Positions 21,520-35,025 of a DNA stretch of 64,000 nt are shown here, piece after piece. The first letter of the stretch is position 1; the number at the start of each line of letters is the position of its first letter. The stretch covers positions 62,001-126,000 of the forward strand of contig JBCAML010000010.1 in NCBI GenBank assembly GCA_038503075.1. Reading direction: 5' to 3'. Under the pieces are notes generated by a model. The model did not search any database and was not told the origin of the DNA. It saw only the letters and a list, made by a program, of their open reading frames with translations. The DNA is from Gyromitra esculenta (taxonomy: Eukaryota; Ascomycota; Pezizomycetes; Pezizales; Discinaceae). Position numbers and translations under genes: made by a program.

Positions 21520-24500
21520 TTCAAAGTTTTTACCACCGGTGAACACGAACAGCTTAGGGTATGTACATGTATTCGGAGAAGAACCCGGAAACAGGGGTAG
21601 GCTGGAGCTACAGGGAAAAAAAAAACTACAAGTAGGTATCTTTACTCCAGCAGCTAAACTACCTTTGAAAGTTTAGAGTAGAACTGCTCTGGCTCTGGAC
21701 AGAGTGGTTAGTCCACGTAAACCGAATCTGAGTGCCTATGCAATAGTAGCTCAAGGGATATGAGGTCTAGAAATTCAAAAAAATCTTTCACACAAATAGG
21801 AGTTTCTCTCCAATCACTTCGTACATTCTTGTGCACGCCCCGCCGGCTTTGGGTTCCTCTTCTAGGAAGCAAATGATATTGGGTAGCGGATACCACCTAA
21901 GAATCGGAAGAGTTTAGAAGATTGCTCGGGCAGCCCGTTAGTGCGCGTAAATGTCTCATAGCTAAACTGCATCATAATCTCTATGGATTTCTACCGGCCA
22001 GTAGGTCGTACGTGTGGGTGCACTAATTTAAAACCTTAAGCTTGCTTCACTGAGTTCTTGTCCTCCCCAATCACATAGGTGGATAGTTTCTGTATATACG
22101 TTGCTGTCCCCCTTGATTTCTCAAATTCAGAATCTAGGGTGCCATCTGGAAACACAGCTCCAACAACAGACTTGACTTGCCCTATTTGTCAACGTCGGCA
22201 TATATGCTAAAGCTCATGAGGAATGTCACTATCAAACTTTCGATTAACGAATAATATAAGCTTCGGTATCTCTAAAAGCGTAGCGTTGGTCCCCATTCGA
22301 GATCAAGATTCACACTAAATTCATGATCACCAACAACTTCAATTCAGCCTTGCGATCCGAATCATAGGAACTAGGTAGATGTGCTCTATCTATCCACCAA
22401 CCGCAGATTTGATGACAAGTGCACTCGAAAAATTACACGGCCAATTCTGTAATTTGTTCGTTGCACAAGCGAACTACTGCTTTGGGATCGATATATCTAA
22501 ATGGATGGTCGCTTTCGATATCAGCTCGACCAAGATTGCTCGCAGAAACAGTATGATGGAGGTATAGATGGGAGACCTTATATTTACGTGTACATATGTA
22601 TACGTATTAACCAAAAACATGCTAACTTCTACAAACTACTATAAATTGTGGCATGGCGCCCTAACGCTGTAGGTAATTTAATCCAACATCTCCGACCTAC
22701 AGTACCGGAAAGCGGTGTGTTTTAGGTCCCGTACTGTTAAAAAGCTCCACGAGGTCAAATTTCTCAGAACATTGAAGAGGATACATACAACTCCGGTATC
22801 CATGCTGGCGCACCTTGTGTTATCTGAGCTATAGGTAGGAAGTTCATCTCCCTCCGGACGCAGTATAGTATTTCTTTTTGCCTTTTTTTAATTATCGGTC
22901 ACTGGGTGAAACTTTTTAGGTATCAGTTCGATCGCGATCAAGCATTTGAGATATCTGCTCGGGAAGTTCGTACCGTACTGTTCGTTAGTATCTTCGCCCC
23001 TTTTAGCATTTTTTATTTTTTTCTCTATTTTTTAGTTCCTACTATCCAACCCTAACCAACCTCTAATAAATAATAATAGGTTACTAGGGGAATATACAGG
23101 TCAACAAGTATCTGCCTTGATCAAGATAAAACCTAATTACTCTAAGAATCTGTCCTAGTCTTTAAGAGAACTATTGCCACCCTCTATAGTTTCTTAGAGA
23201 ATATCGAGTAGATTTATGGTGGAAAAAGTCTTGCCTCACATAAGTCGATACCGGAATTTAACCCTTTTCACAATCTACTGAAACTGAAGTACTGATTCCT
23301 AATTAAGTATTGAAGAGGCACGCCGCCCATTTGTAGAAAGAAAACCTCATACTTTATTTCATAGAGCAAAGATCATTTCTGGTCGAGCACATATAGAGGA
23401 CAAGACTTGCAAACCTCCCCGCCTCAGATGTCTCAACCTACCGAGAAAACCCTGCACTATCTTAGGTTTGAGGAAGCGGAATGCGAGTTATCGTGCCTGA
23501 GATGCCAACGGTTCTGGGTCCTGCTCTCCTAACACTTCTCGATAATAGTGAAACTCTGATGTCTCCCGAAGCGGGGAAAATCCAGCAAAGCTCAATAAAA
23601 GTTGGCGCCTGCAAGAGATATTTCAAAATGGATATCCAACAACCTGTTCGAAATTCGAACGATATACATTAAAAAGATGATCTTGTATTTTATGTCTTAC
23701 CAAGAACTTTTTTTCCCTGATGTAGTACTGTTGCCAATAAGCCATGTAAGTAATCGTGAAATTCAACGGCGAAAGCTTGTCTTGCTTGAGGCCGAGGTAT
23801 CGTATCAACGCTCAGTTGACAAGATCGATGCAACATGGCTTCTACTATGTAAAATCACTACCATGCCCTTCTCTTTTCCCCCATACTTGAGCTCTTCTTT
23901 TCTTTGCGGTTAGGCCTAATTTTGTAGAGAGGTGCTATTTGTTATATATAGCTCGAGGTACTAGTAATTCTATTAGTAATCAAAGAGGAGCATATTATAT
24001 TATCTGAAGGGTCAGTTAGCATATTTTTCTAGTAATTGCCGTAATCGAGTGACTAAATACGACTGGACGGGTTTAAGCTCACGAGTCACGTGGATGTTAG
24101 TCTACGGACCAGCTGATGTATAGATTTGAATGTTGGCGACTCGAGTGCAATAGTGCAAGTATGTATCGCAGTAAACTGGCGACGTTAGCCTACGGTTTAA
24201 CGACTTCATCGTAGATAACTTAGTGTTCGAGGAGTTTTCGGTTTATCTCACACGACTATAGTACGAGTGGGAAGACGGATGTAGCTATATACTGGCTAGG
24301 TTCCTAAACGGCTGAGAAAAGAAATAACCTAGACCCTTTTTCCCACCTTAAAAACACTAGAAAAGGAGAAAGGAGAAAAATAAAAATAAAAGCCTAAATA
24401 CAAGAAGTCTGAACCTCGAACCTGTAAACTCCAAACCTTTTGCTTGTAATAATCGTTTCAGAAGGACAGTGGGAGGAAGGGCGAAACAAGATATCGCTGA

Positions 24501-24521
24501 CCATACAACGACTGCCTCATC
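21520..24521. other. gene-poor AT-rich stretch
   Basis: No supported gene lies in about 3 kb. Open frames are all under 105 codons and share no domain features. T-rich runs occur near 22875-22890 and 23007-23035. No terminal repeats or tRNA-like folds were recognised. Confidence 0.5.
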
Positions 24522-25276
24522 CTAATCCGATTGCTCAAAATAAGGCACTCCAGAATCCTTCCATTTCCCCTGCGCCATAGCCCCGGGGTTTGTCATATAA
24601 ACAAGTGCCCCCTCTAACGAGTCTGATACCAAGCGAGCAGATTCCCAATCCGGTGAAAAGGAGAACACTCCTTCCTCGCAGTAACAAACATGACCATCAG
24701 TGCCATTCTCAAACACAAACCGTGTGCCTTTCTGATGGTGAAGTTCAAAATCATCGAGAATCCATTCGGCCCATTCAGCATCAAACTCGCCATTTAGTGG
24801 CATCGGCTTATAGCAAGTCCCTGCAAGCTGTGACAAGATATCCTCCCACTGCAGCGGCCGCTTTTCGACTCCATTTACGGGAATTTTCTCGAGTATTAGT
24901 TAGCAAACGTGGGTTTAACAATAATATATTGGCTCCACGGGCCAGATTTGTTGTACTCGCCCTCAGGGAATTTCTCTACCTTATCTGTGTGAGCAGACCC
25001 GTCCGTTTCGCTTATAACACTGGGCACTAGGTTTGGTTGATCCTTCTTGTCGTTCTCGTTCTCGCCAGATACCCCCTCGGTCCTCGCCACTATCTCTGTG
25101 TAAATTTTCCTATCAGATGTCTTATCCATCGCGTAAATCATCTTTTCAACTGCATACTCGGGCCTCCAGAATGTGAGGAGCTCTTCCTGCTCCTTCTGCA
25201 GCGGTTGACGTTGATAGCTCGGTTGCAGTCCGCCGAAGCACTCGCCAAAAACGCTGAATAGCTGCATGCAAAGCAT
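24522..25276 (-). CDS. unrecognised two-part gene, splice or frameshift unresolved
   Basis: Two minus-strand frames lie in series. The upstream one (25276-24899, 126 codons) starts with ATG and has an acidic, charged middle. The downstream one (ending at 24522) continues with a Trp-rich segment (FDAEWAEWILDDFE), an acidic stretch and a C-terminus ending PYFEQSD. They overlap in different frames near 24835-24930, so either an intron joins them or a single frameshift separates them. No donor and acceptor pair of matching phase is fully convincing. A branch-like gctaac sits at the overlap, and the phase-0 acceptors ctgcag (near 24851) and cacag (near 24829) are candidates. I do not recognise the family. 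The protein has no signal peptide or membrane segment. Confidence 0.4.
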
Positions 25277-25766
25277 TTTGGCTTGCTTCGAGAGGAAGCG
25301 CAGTAGTCGCGAGAGGGCAATATTCGAGCGCAGCGTGTTCGGTAGTTAAGAGGGGCGTCGAGATGGGCTGGTAATGAGGAACGTGGTGGAGATTTGTAGC
25401 AAGGATGTTGGGTTGATGGTTGATGGGTTGATGGGCTGATCAACTGACCTTAGCCAACTGGTTAGGCAAGAATATAAAGAAATTTCTAAACAAGGCCTGT
25501 TTGTCCAAGTGGCGAGTTCTTGAGAACCTCGAGAGGGAAAATAGAATAACGAATCGTCAAAGCCGAAACAGGCTACTAAGATTATCGAGCTCTAGAATCC
25601 TTTATAACCCGTCGTTGGTTTCCTGGCGCGTTTCGCAGGGTGTGTGTGTGGTTTGATTATCCCTTATTAGTGCTTCGCGCTTGGGTGTGAGAGTAAGTCT
25701 GGAAACAACTCTATTCTCAATAGGCTCAAGGTGGTTTGAATTCATACTTTGCCAGTTAATCTTATT
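25277..25766. other. upstream region of the unresolved gene
   Basis: This is a gap of about 490 bp between the start of the unresolved minus-strand gene and the fold-back element. A minus-strand frame at 25138-25443 overlaps that gene in another frame and is taken as a shadow. Nothing else is recognised. Confidence 0.4.
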
Positions 25767-26016
25767 TAATATTTAATACATAGTATTCTTGATACGTTAG
25801 GCATTTTTATCAGGCTTCTTACGAGTTGTGGAGGGGAAGACCGCACCGCCACCTGTCACTAGACTTACCCTCATACCCGAGTACTATGGATACCAGGGTA
25901 AGTCTGTGGACAGGTGGCGGTGCGAATAAGAGATGTTAACTTTCTACACCTCCATAACTCCCTGAGAGATCTGATAAAGGCCCTAATGAACCAAGAGTGC
26001 TATGTATTAAATATTA
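25767..26016. mobile_element. fold-back (palindromic) element
   Basis: The two halves are inverted copies of each other around a centre near 25885. The outer 17 bp (25767-25783 and 26000-26016) are exact inverted copies, as are 16 bp of the inner core (25842-25857 and 25909-25924). Intervening arm segments match imperfectly, and the right arm carries about 18 extra bases. Weaker pairing continues outward to roughly 25746 and 26036, so the true ends are uncertain. There is no coding capacity, which fits a fold-back MITE. No target-site duplication was confirmed. Confidence 0.7.
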
Positions 26017-26078
26017 AAGAAAGTTAGCTCACAAAAGGATGAAATCAGAACAAGCTCGAGTCACTTAGGAAAAGAGCT

Positions 26079-26163
26079 GCACCGCCACTTGTCCATAGAC
26101 TTACCCTGGTATCCGTAGTACATGTAGTCACAAGGAGCTGTGGGTTAGGTTTTTACCGGTGCG
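26079..26163. repeat. third, half-degenerate copy of the fold-back core
   Basis: A 43-bp segment (26079-26121) repeats the inner arm of the neighbouring fold-back element with only a few changes (gcaccgccac, agacttaccc and ggtatcc blocks conserved). The opposite arm is decayed but still ends in ccggtgcg (26156-26163). It lies about 125 bp upstream of the ATG at 26289, so it may form part of that gene's promoter. Confidence 0.6.
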
Positions 26164-26288
26164 ATGGCATACATAATCTGCCTGAAATGTTATCTACTAG
26201 TGATAGGCTACTTCGCGAACCTTCTCCTGCGCACATCACAGTCCTCGTCTGAACTACCAACCCCCATCTCACAAACATCTCACTTCCT

Positions 26289-27825
26289 ATGGCTTCGGCT
26301 CCAGTTAACAAACTTCACAGTGAATTCAGCTTCCACAGAGTATTTCATTACACCAAGAACGAGATAGCTGAATTTTTACAAAATGCCTGTACTATCCACG
26401 AAGGCAGCGCATCGATACTATCAGCTAGGGAAAAGGATGATCTACACCAGCTATGGGACGAGATACTGGAACCATACTTGTGAGTGTACACACACACTGT
26501 GATAGGGAAACCGACTTAACTCCGAAGCTCCCCTCGCGGAGCTAGCTGCAACTGCCATAAAAGCAAACACAGCGCTAAAAGCTGCTGCTACAACAAAATA
26601 GTCCGACTCGTGACCGAAAATGGAAAGCCTACTAAACCCTATAAATTACATCCCATCGAAGTGCTTCTGCATGATGCAGAGATTTTGATATACTCTATCC
26701 ATTGCGCGCTTGCAGCTGTTCTCACGATAACTCTTACACCCCCGGAGAAGAGTTCTGGTCAATTTCACGATCATGCGTATTGTCTTGCTGTCGTATTGGG
26801 GAAGTGGTGCTACACGGTGGTAAGGGATCAAGAGCCAGATCAAAGGAAATCTAAGCGTGCGAGAGCATCCGCCATCATTAAGATGTGCCCCTTCACCATC
26901 TGTGTCATGTACGGTACTTCCGCCTCCGACAACGGCAAGATCCTCTGGAGCTGCGGGACATCGAAAGTTAAAGAGCTCGACAAAAAGCTCAAAGCAGACT
27001 GGCAAAATAAATACGAAACGATGGTAGGGAACGCGATCGGAATGACATTCGACAGGCTTCCGGATTCGAGACCCCCACTCTCTATCACAGAATCGAGGGA
27101 CTACATAAGTTCGTTGAACCTCGGACCAGGCGACGTCGAGTCTGATGAGAAGAAGATTCATGATATTTTTAGCGAGAGGCTTGAGAATATTGGGAAGCCT
27201 TTGACTCACGATATCCCTGCCGTTGCGAAATTTGGGTTCTGCGCCGAGTGTGTCCCTGTGACGCTTGTAGCTAGGCAGTGTGTTATATCAAATATAGGCA
27301 CAGGACAGCGGTTTAAACAGGATGGCTGGTGTGAGGGAGATACTGAATGATATTGATAATGAACTAAACTATTCCCATAACCCGTACTTAAGGAAAAACT
27401 ATACCAGTACTACTGCCTTAGTACTATGATCCCCCATACACTATTCTATCCGACTCGGGATAACATTCTATCCGAGTTGGCATAACAATCCACCCGTATC
27501 GGGTTACTATGCAACCGATCACATGAGACACACGTGAGTTTTACTTTTACATGTTACCCATAGCGTCGCTGTATCGATCGCTTTGACACCAAGGTTCATT
27601 ATTGATACAATCTGCGATATATCGGAGGACAACAAGATCATGCTTATCGACCCCAAGGCTGGCTGCATTAGTTGTCAGTGGTTGTTTGCAGGATTGGAAG
27701 TCAAAAAAGATATACTCGTTAGAGATCGGTTGGCGCCAGGGGAAAGCGATACATTGCTCTTGGTAGAGATCAAAGCGCCGGATTCTGATACTAGCACTAC
27801 TGACGAAAGCGAGACTGAAGGTTGA
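26289..27825 (+). CDS. candidate zinc-dependent deaminase-superfamily protein
   Basis: The proposed exons 26289-26479, 26528-27328 and 27564-27825 give 417 residues. The first intron (48 nt) is well supported: GTGAGT donor, cttaac branch, phase match. The second (235 nt) is a proposal with correct phase. The join places Cys-Ala-Glu (27240-27248) about 140 codons upstream of Cys-Ile-Ser-Cys-Gln (27664-27678) in genomic distance, about 62 codons after splicing. That is the [H/C]-x-E then C-x2-C order of nucleotide and nucleic-acid deaminases, including YwqJ-like groups. The Pro that usually precedes the second motif is absent. The N-terminal 200 residues are not recognised. The family assignment rests on two short motifs and is an inference; without the second intron the protein would end at 27350 and lack C-x2-C. 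Confidence 0.45.
27441..27506. repeat. three degenerate 22-bp tandem repeats
   Basis: Three adjacent 22-bp units (27441-27462, 27463-27484, 27485-27506) share a pattern of attctatccg followed by a G/T-rich half and ending in ata or tta. The first two differ at few positions and the third is more diverged. They fall inside the proposed long second intron of the deaminase-like gene. Confidence 0.5.
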
Positions 27826-30800
27826 GAGAGTAGGTAGATGGGCTGTTGCGGGTCCAATCATCCGAAGTCAAAGGTACAGTGAAGATATTAATTGGTGTGG
27901 AGAGAGGATACACTTATATATGTTGCAAGGTATGTCGATATCTCTAGTATTGTGGGACTAGAATAAGGAACCTATTTCGTTCCAATCACGTTTTCACCAA
28001 GTCCTCTATATATCTTTCTCCTGCTCTTCATTCAGTGCGGGGAAGAGATACAGAGGGCAGGGCTTATCCTGACAGAATGTAAATGGACGAGGGGGACGAG
28101 AGAGGAAGCCGCCAAAAAACTGAAAGTAGGGCTGATAATGACAAATTGTTTTATACGGCAGAGGGGTGGAGTGGGCGGTAAAAATTTGGAAGTAGTTCAG
28201 GGGGAAGAGGAGAGAGCATGGAGGAGAGAATAAGAACGAGGGTGGGTGGAGACGTGGGGTATGGGGACGTGGAAAGGGAGTAGCAGTTGAATACCCAGTG
28301 GGATCGCCTCTCCGAAGGTACGCACTAGAGAGATAGGAAGGAGAAGTGATGGTACGAGATTTTGAGGAAGCGGCGGCGCTAGGGCGTGTGGGGTGGGCGA
28401 TTTGATGCTGTTGTGTTGTGTTTTACGTTTTACGTTTGTGCCTGCATTTGTGTTTTAAGAGTACAGTATATACGTAGCTTAGGGCTAAATGTACCTAATG
28501 AATAAATAAATAAATAATCCAGCTCTTAATTTAGCTTCTCTTTGCGTCTACAGGTTTTCGCTTTACTATACTAATTCTAGGGCGTCGTGATCATTACACG
28601 TAGCTTCTACTCGGCTTTTGAATTTATTATCCACAGTGTAGGATGTTGATCCTTATCTTTACGAAATTTTAGAAAGCTGCGTAGTCGTGAACCAGCGCTT
28701 TTCGCGATCACAAATTTGCTAGCTAGTGTATGCGCCCTAGCCTGTTTATGAATATTTACACTTTGTAAATTTAAAGGAGCTGAACAATTTATAAAGAGAG
28801 TATTTTTGTTGTATCAGCTAGCCTATCTATAAAGTGAAACTAGTGAGTAGCCGGTGTGTAAAGAAAACCTTAATTTAAGTTACTGTATATGACGTCTTCT
28901 TCCTCATCCTCATCCCCACCCACCCCTCCTCCTCCTCCTCCTTTATCTATTTCATCTCTTCTCCAATTACCCCCGATCCTCTCTTATAGACAACCTCAAA
29001 TTCATCTTTTCAATGGCTTACTCGAATAAACCGCTGTTCTAGGGGACTAACTCATTGTTTCCATAGCGACACCATGGTTCTCCGCTGATAAAACTCAGTT
29101 CTACAGATGAAATCGGTGTTATATCTTCTACAGCAATGGTTTTGCCTTCCCCATCTTTACGAACCACTGTTTTAAGGTAGAAGCCCAATATTACAACTGT
29201 CTGAATGTACTTTTTTGCTAATATAGTTGCTATTTATAGATTTTTATGGCTATTTCATTCATTTTCCAATTACCTTTGATATATCGCCGCCATAAAACGT
29301 GTTTTTTTTCGCCATTACACCGGGGTTCTTTGCTCATACTGCAATTTTCCCAGCGATATCATAGTCTCTAGTATTTCTGGACAAAAAAACCCTGTTTTTT
29401 GACTGTATTGTTATTTTCGATTATTAAAAGAGAGTACTATACTAGGCGATCCTAAAAGCGTGTTCTTTTACGCCTCTCTGACAGCTACGAGGTATCGCCA
29501 TTATCCTTCACCCCACTTAACTTACTTGGACAATGATTCGCGCCACTCAATTTAGACCAAAACTCAAGAACAAAATTATGTACAAGCTCCTGGGTACTCT
29601 TATTTCGGCTACCCCAAGACTTGGTCGAGAACCGGAGTTTTTATCTATTAGGAAACGATCACCAACAACCCGCAGCCTCAAACTACCGAGTGATTTTCCA
29701 TGACTATACAAAGGTTTAGCCACCAGCGATATAAAACCCGCCAGAAAAAGATAAAAAATCCAGAAGAGTACATCGATCGCAGAAACCCCAAGATACATGC
29801 ATATATAGTCTAAGAATTTGGACTGCCAACCTCCCATATACGACTGCTATGCGCTGCAACGTGCACTAAGTATCTTAATCCGAGAAGGAGTAACTATGGT
29901 TGTAACCAAACTATCCCGCTCTAACGGCCGTGCCAGTTTGATTGGTAACTCTTCGGTTGGTCATACCCTGCCGCTAGAAAACCCGGTTGAGGTTCTCGCA
30001 GGATAAAGCTCCGTGTTCGGTTCTCGGCTTTTTCGGCGTTTCGACTATTGACCGGCCTTGGCGACCACGGAATTGGAAATCTCATGATTTAATTTTGGGA
30101 GAACTTGTCTAGCCATTGCCGTCGCGTCTCTGAATAAAGTAGAAGATTACTCGGATTAAGGATAAGAACACCTCATGTTGACAGGCTTGACGGTTTGCAA
30201 TATATCAAACCACATTACAGGACGCATATATATTTAGGTATCTAGAGGCCTACATAGCGAGTTAATATTCGGTGTGGCAAGAGTTACATGGGTCACATCT
30301 GGAATATAGCTGGTCACGGCATATTAAATAGTGGGTAACGTACGGCAGATAGAAAGGGTAGATCTTCCGCAATTTAAACTTTTCTGGTATTCTGCAACGG
30401 GAAAAAGGAAATCCGAAAGATGATTCGGCGAAAGACTATGCTCCGGATTTTCTTATTGGATGAACCAATCCTATGGATGTGTGCTCGCCTATGCAGTGGA
30501 GATGTACGATCGCCAGAGTAGATACCCGGACCTCCCCTTTTAAAGATGCTTACCAGGTTCCTTGTTTGCCAGGCTCCCGTTTGATGGGACCAGGATTCTT
30601 GGGTGCGAACGGGGAACGTTGAACCGGTTATAGACAATCTATCTGAAGAACCCTCGGCACTTGATAGGTGCAGATATGTTACAGTTTCCCGGTTTTGATC
30701 CATGTTATACGAGGCCGTTATAGAAGGAAGGCGCTAGCAAGGTCATTTATGTGAGTTTTAGATAATAAGGTGTGCTCCAAACCACGTTTTGTGAGACCTG

Positions 30801-33800
30801 GCATCACATAGTATGTCGGCACTCACCCTATTGGGGCAGGAGAACGATCACACAGGCATAGGTTTTGTGGCTGGGGAAATATCCTAAGAATCCTGCTTAC
30901 TTTTTTTCCTCACTTGGGCTTCTAGTCACAAGCAGCTTGGCCAAAACGGATAAATCGAGGTCGCTATTTTAGGAAGGATCCAACCCAGTCTAAATCACAT
31001 AATAGCAAAAGAGGGGTATTACTGTACGTGGATGAGTAAGGTGCTTGGTTCGTGAGATATAGGTATATAACCCATTCAAGGATAGCTTGGTTATTTATCG
31101 AATTCTGGTGACCTAGGTGCAAAGGTGTCCGCAGAACTGCTTAAGCTCCTAGATCGCAATGCTAAGCTTGTGAGAAATATTCTTAAGACACTACTCCTAC
31201 TAGATCTTCATAAGTGTTGCATTACGTTCAGTGTTTCTGTTGGCTCTCGGTGCTATTTCGACTCCAATCCTAACCGAAAGGTATTAGAAATTTGCTTACA
31301 GTTGCGGGCAAACTCACAGTTCTATTCTTGCGGCTCTGGCAATATCCTCCAGAGTTTCGTTTCTTTGAAAAATCTCTTTTCTAAACTCTACAACGGAGAT
31401 ATCGGACTGCCGAAACAGACAGCTAAAAGTCAATGATTACTTTGACACAAAATACCACAAGCGCTAAGACAGTTCCGGATTGATTCGGAGATAAACGGGT
31501 ACTAACACCGGTCCGGTCCGAGGCCGAACACAGGGTGGAACCCATTTTCTCTTGACCGAAAACTTTTGTGGAAGGAGTTTTTCTATTCCAGTAGAGGTCT
31601 AGTACGATACTATCAACAGTATGCCTTTGTTTTTACTATATACAAACATGAAAAATCACTCGCTCATAGAAGCTGTGGCTTGGCATTTCTACGTCACGTG
31701 CACTTACAATTCCGCCATTCCTATATGTTGTTTCGTATGAGATATAAATAGCGAAACAAATTTAAATCTCTGGATCGACTTATATGCAGAATCGATTGCC
31801 GCTAGAGCTGTACGATATCGCAAATAATACGAGGAAATTAAAGTCCAAGATTCCAAATTCGCGAGCGGGGGCTTTGCAGAGCAATCAATCGATGCAGTGT
31901 CGTTTTGCTCTCTCAACAGTGGCTATCGACAGCTGTAAAACGTCACCCCAGACCAAATGAGTAATTTTAAATCGGGAACTGGGGGCAGAACAACCAGCTC
32001 ACTGCGCCTAAGCGAATTTCGAAGCCACCTCCCTCCAGCGAGCGATGCACCGATGGGATACTCCAACAACGAAATTGAAACCTAGGCGGAACATGAGCAT
32101 ATATGTGGCCTTCGTTTGGCAGAATACCTGGCCCTATTGTGTGCTACAGTAACCACCTGCTCTACACGTTGCTTTAGAGATATCGAATGACCGACGGCAG
32201 TTGGGCCAGTTGACAAGTTTAAGGCATCAGGGATTGGGGCAAGGTTTACTGTGATCTGAGTAGAGTACCCAGTCTTGGCTGTTTGTGTCCGTGCTTCTGC
32301 GGCGGGCAGCGCGTCAACGATCCCGGGTGACAGGCCCGGCTAAATTCTGCATCTCGCTTGGTAAGGGCATACGCTATCACTCGGCCTTAGTTCTGTGGGC
32401 CATTAAGGGCGCTTGTATGAACGAATAAAAATGTAAAAATCAGTGGTTCTGCCATACGAAATTGGCAGAACTAGTATACTGTCAGTAAATATAAACTACA
32501 AATGACTATAGATGCCTCGTTCATATTGTCTAATGCCGTTTGTTTCATCTGGTATCTTCATACATTCAAGCACATGTATGTTTCCCGAGCAGCTAGGATT
32601 TGCCAATATCAGGGTTTTCGCTAAACTTCATAGGCTTCAAGATTGATCCCATGTGTAACGCTGCTGGATGTAATTGCTGGTATTGGATTTTAACTGAATC
32701 TCGAAACCAAACATAAGCCGATGTATGGGAAAGCGGCAGTTACACATGAGATAGTCTAAGGGAGACCCTGCATAGTTTGGGAACTACATGTACTACTCTT
32801 ACGGAGTTAAAGAAACGCAGTCGGTGCAAGCTTAGATCGATGAAATTCATCCGCTAAGATCATTCTGCAAGCCTTAACCTCCCATTTGCATCCAACTCAG
32901 TCCATAAGTCTCTCTATGTCTGACATTGTATTCGTATTTGATGCCTTGGATAGCTGATGTTCCAGTGTTCTTATGCCAAGAGTTGATATATATTTGCTGA
33001 TGGCGTGGCTAGTACTAAGTACACTAGTTTGAGCTAATTGAAACTCTCGGTGAGTGTATAGCCATTTTCGCCTTAAGCTGCTATAAGAAGATAGGATAAC
33101 ACACCGTATCTATTCGATCTTTCGTGGGGAACTGAAAATATTGTGTTGTGACCTTGCGTATCACGATCATTGGCTATTAACAAATCGAGAATTGCAGGAT
33201 GTACGTAAATACCAAACACGGAAAGAAATAATTTCTACATTCTAGCTTGGTATTTTCGGGTATTTTATTTTAATACTGCAAGGACGATGAGTAAATGGGT
33301 ACGAACGGTGGGGCATTTATAGCAAGCGCTGTTGTGGGACACCTTCGAATCAGTCCTATTCCTTTGCGAGCACGAGGACTACACGTATGGCTACATGTAT
33401 ATGGGTAAAGGGAAGAGAGGAGAAAGTTATGTAAGGATAAATGTCTTAGTTAATAGTTTTTAATTAGCACCGCTTGGTAGCGAATAGCTAACGGTGGGTG
33501 CACAGAAATGATATCCTGTGAAACAGCACATAGCATCCAGAGAATCTTCAAGGCGAGTAATAGCAGTCACCCACACTAGGTTAGCACCGAAGCCGGCGCA
33601 AAAACTGGCTATATATATACATTAACTCTGGGATGTAAAGGGCATTGGAGGTACAATATACCAAGTTTCACATGAGCAGATAGGACAGCAGGCTAATACT
33701 CCAGTAGGCTTCCATCTCTATTTACAGGTCTTAAGCTTTCTCCGACATTTGCTAATGGAGTGTCTTACTATCAGCTTAGCTCCGATCTTCTTTTCCCTGC

Positions 33801-35025
33801 CCTTGTTTCCTTTCGGGAAGATCGCGGCCTTGCAGTATCTCAAAAAGCTTGTTTTGTCGAAATTTACTCCGCGCCAGAGGATCAAGATCTTGCAGCCTGT
33901 CAATGGGTGCAACTTCCCCCTCTGTTACCCACGTACCACGACCCTCGTACGATTTTCCCCCACATCTGCTTAACTTACCCAAAGTTCTCTGCACCCTCAT
34001 ACGTGCTTTTGCCTCCAAGACAATAAATCGATTTGGGAAATCTGCAGGTTATGCTTATATCGAGGACGAACATCCCTGCCCCCCCCCTCCCACAGCCCTT
34101 TTCAACTTGAGGGCATCCTACATGAAGAGATCGCGATCTGAATCTCGATAAGCTTCATTGACCCAGCAACTAGGTGGTACTCACTTGACGGGAAGAATGC
34201 GCCTGAAGTACTAACCCGGGTCCATCACTAACGTTGCGGGTCCTTCAATAACATCCCATTCGGAACTGCATTCTAATATTCGTTTCGGATACCCTTTGCT
34301 TCGCCTATCGCAGTTTTCGGCGTTTGCGATTCCCACGATATATTTCGATCCGCAATGCCAGTTAGAAGCAGGTACAAAAACCGGACCCTGTGTCCTTATC
34401 TATCATGAAAAATGTCCCTGCTTTCTGTTAACTGAAATTCTCTACAGCCGTGATCGACGAAATGGATCGCAACCACCCTCTCCCCCTTCGCCATTACAGC
34501 TGCCGCGATGATTTCCATCGCGATCCCATATGATTTTCTGGGGGTTTGGGTCTGATGCAGGGTTCAACGGCAGTAGATGACACTAACTCCGAATAGGGTA
34601 TTACAGCCTTTATTTCTCATCGGGGAGCTACAGCCGGCGGTTCTGTTTTTGGTCTTCTATTTGCCTACTTTTTGGAGAGTAAACAATATATCAACTAAAG
34701 CATTACAAGCTATGTTTCAAACTTCTCTCCGGAAAAGTGTTAATTGTGTGTGTATGTGTGTATCTGCTCACAAGTATATACGTATCATTGAATTTACTTA
34801 CGTGTAAACCAGACTTACCAGTAGAAAAAATTCTCTCTAACTCTTTTTCTCTTCATCTGCAAATTTTAATCCAGTTGGTTTCGAGTGTGTATGTGGGCAA
34901 AGTAAGTAACACATGAAATTTCAAGTTTTTCCCGCACTGATATTATGGATCACATAGAAAGACGAGGGTTTCGATTCCAACTCTGTTACTGTTTCCCAAA
35001 GAGGATAACATAGCAGAACTCCGCA
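27826..35025. other. 7-kb gene-poor region
   Basis: No gene is supported. Notable contents are a purine-rich, G-rich tract (about 28020-28400), an aata microsatellite (28499-28518), a ctcctc run (28921-28942), and a stretch near 29040-29400 with repeated cgata/atatcgc and cattaca-type words that may be old transposon DNA. A minus-strand frame at 29547-29837 would encode two hydrophobic helices but has no support beyond length. The rest has only frames under 110 codons. Confidence 0.45.

Noticed and set aside
29547..29837. Small hydrophobic minus-strand ORF
   Set aside because: Two possible membrane helices but nothing else; AT-rich DNA often gives such translations.
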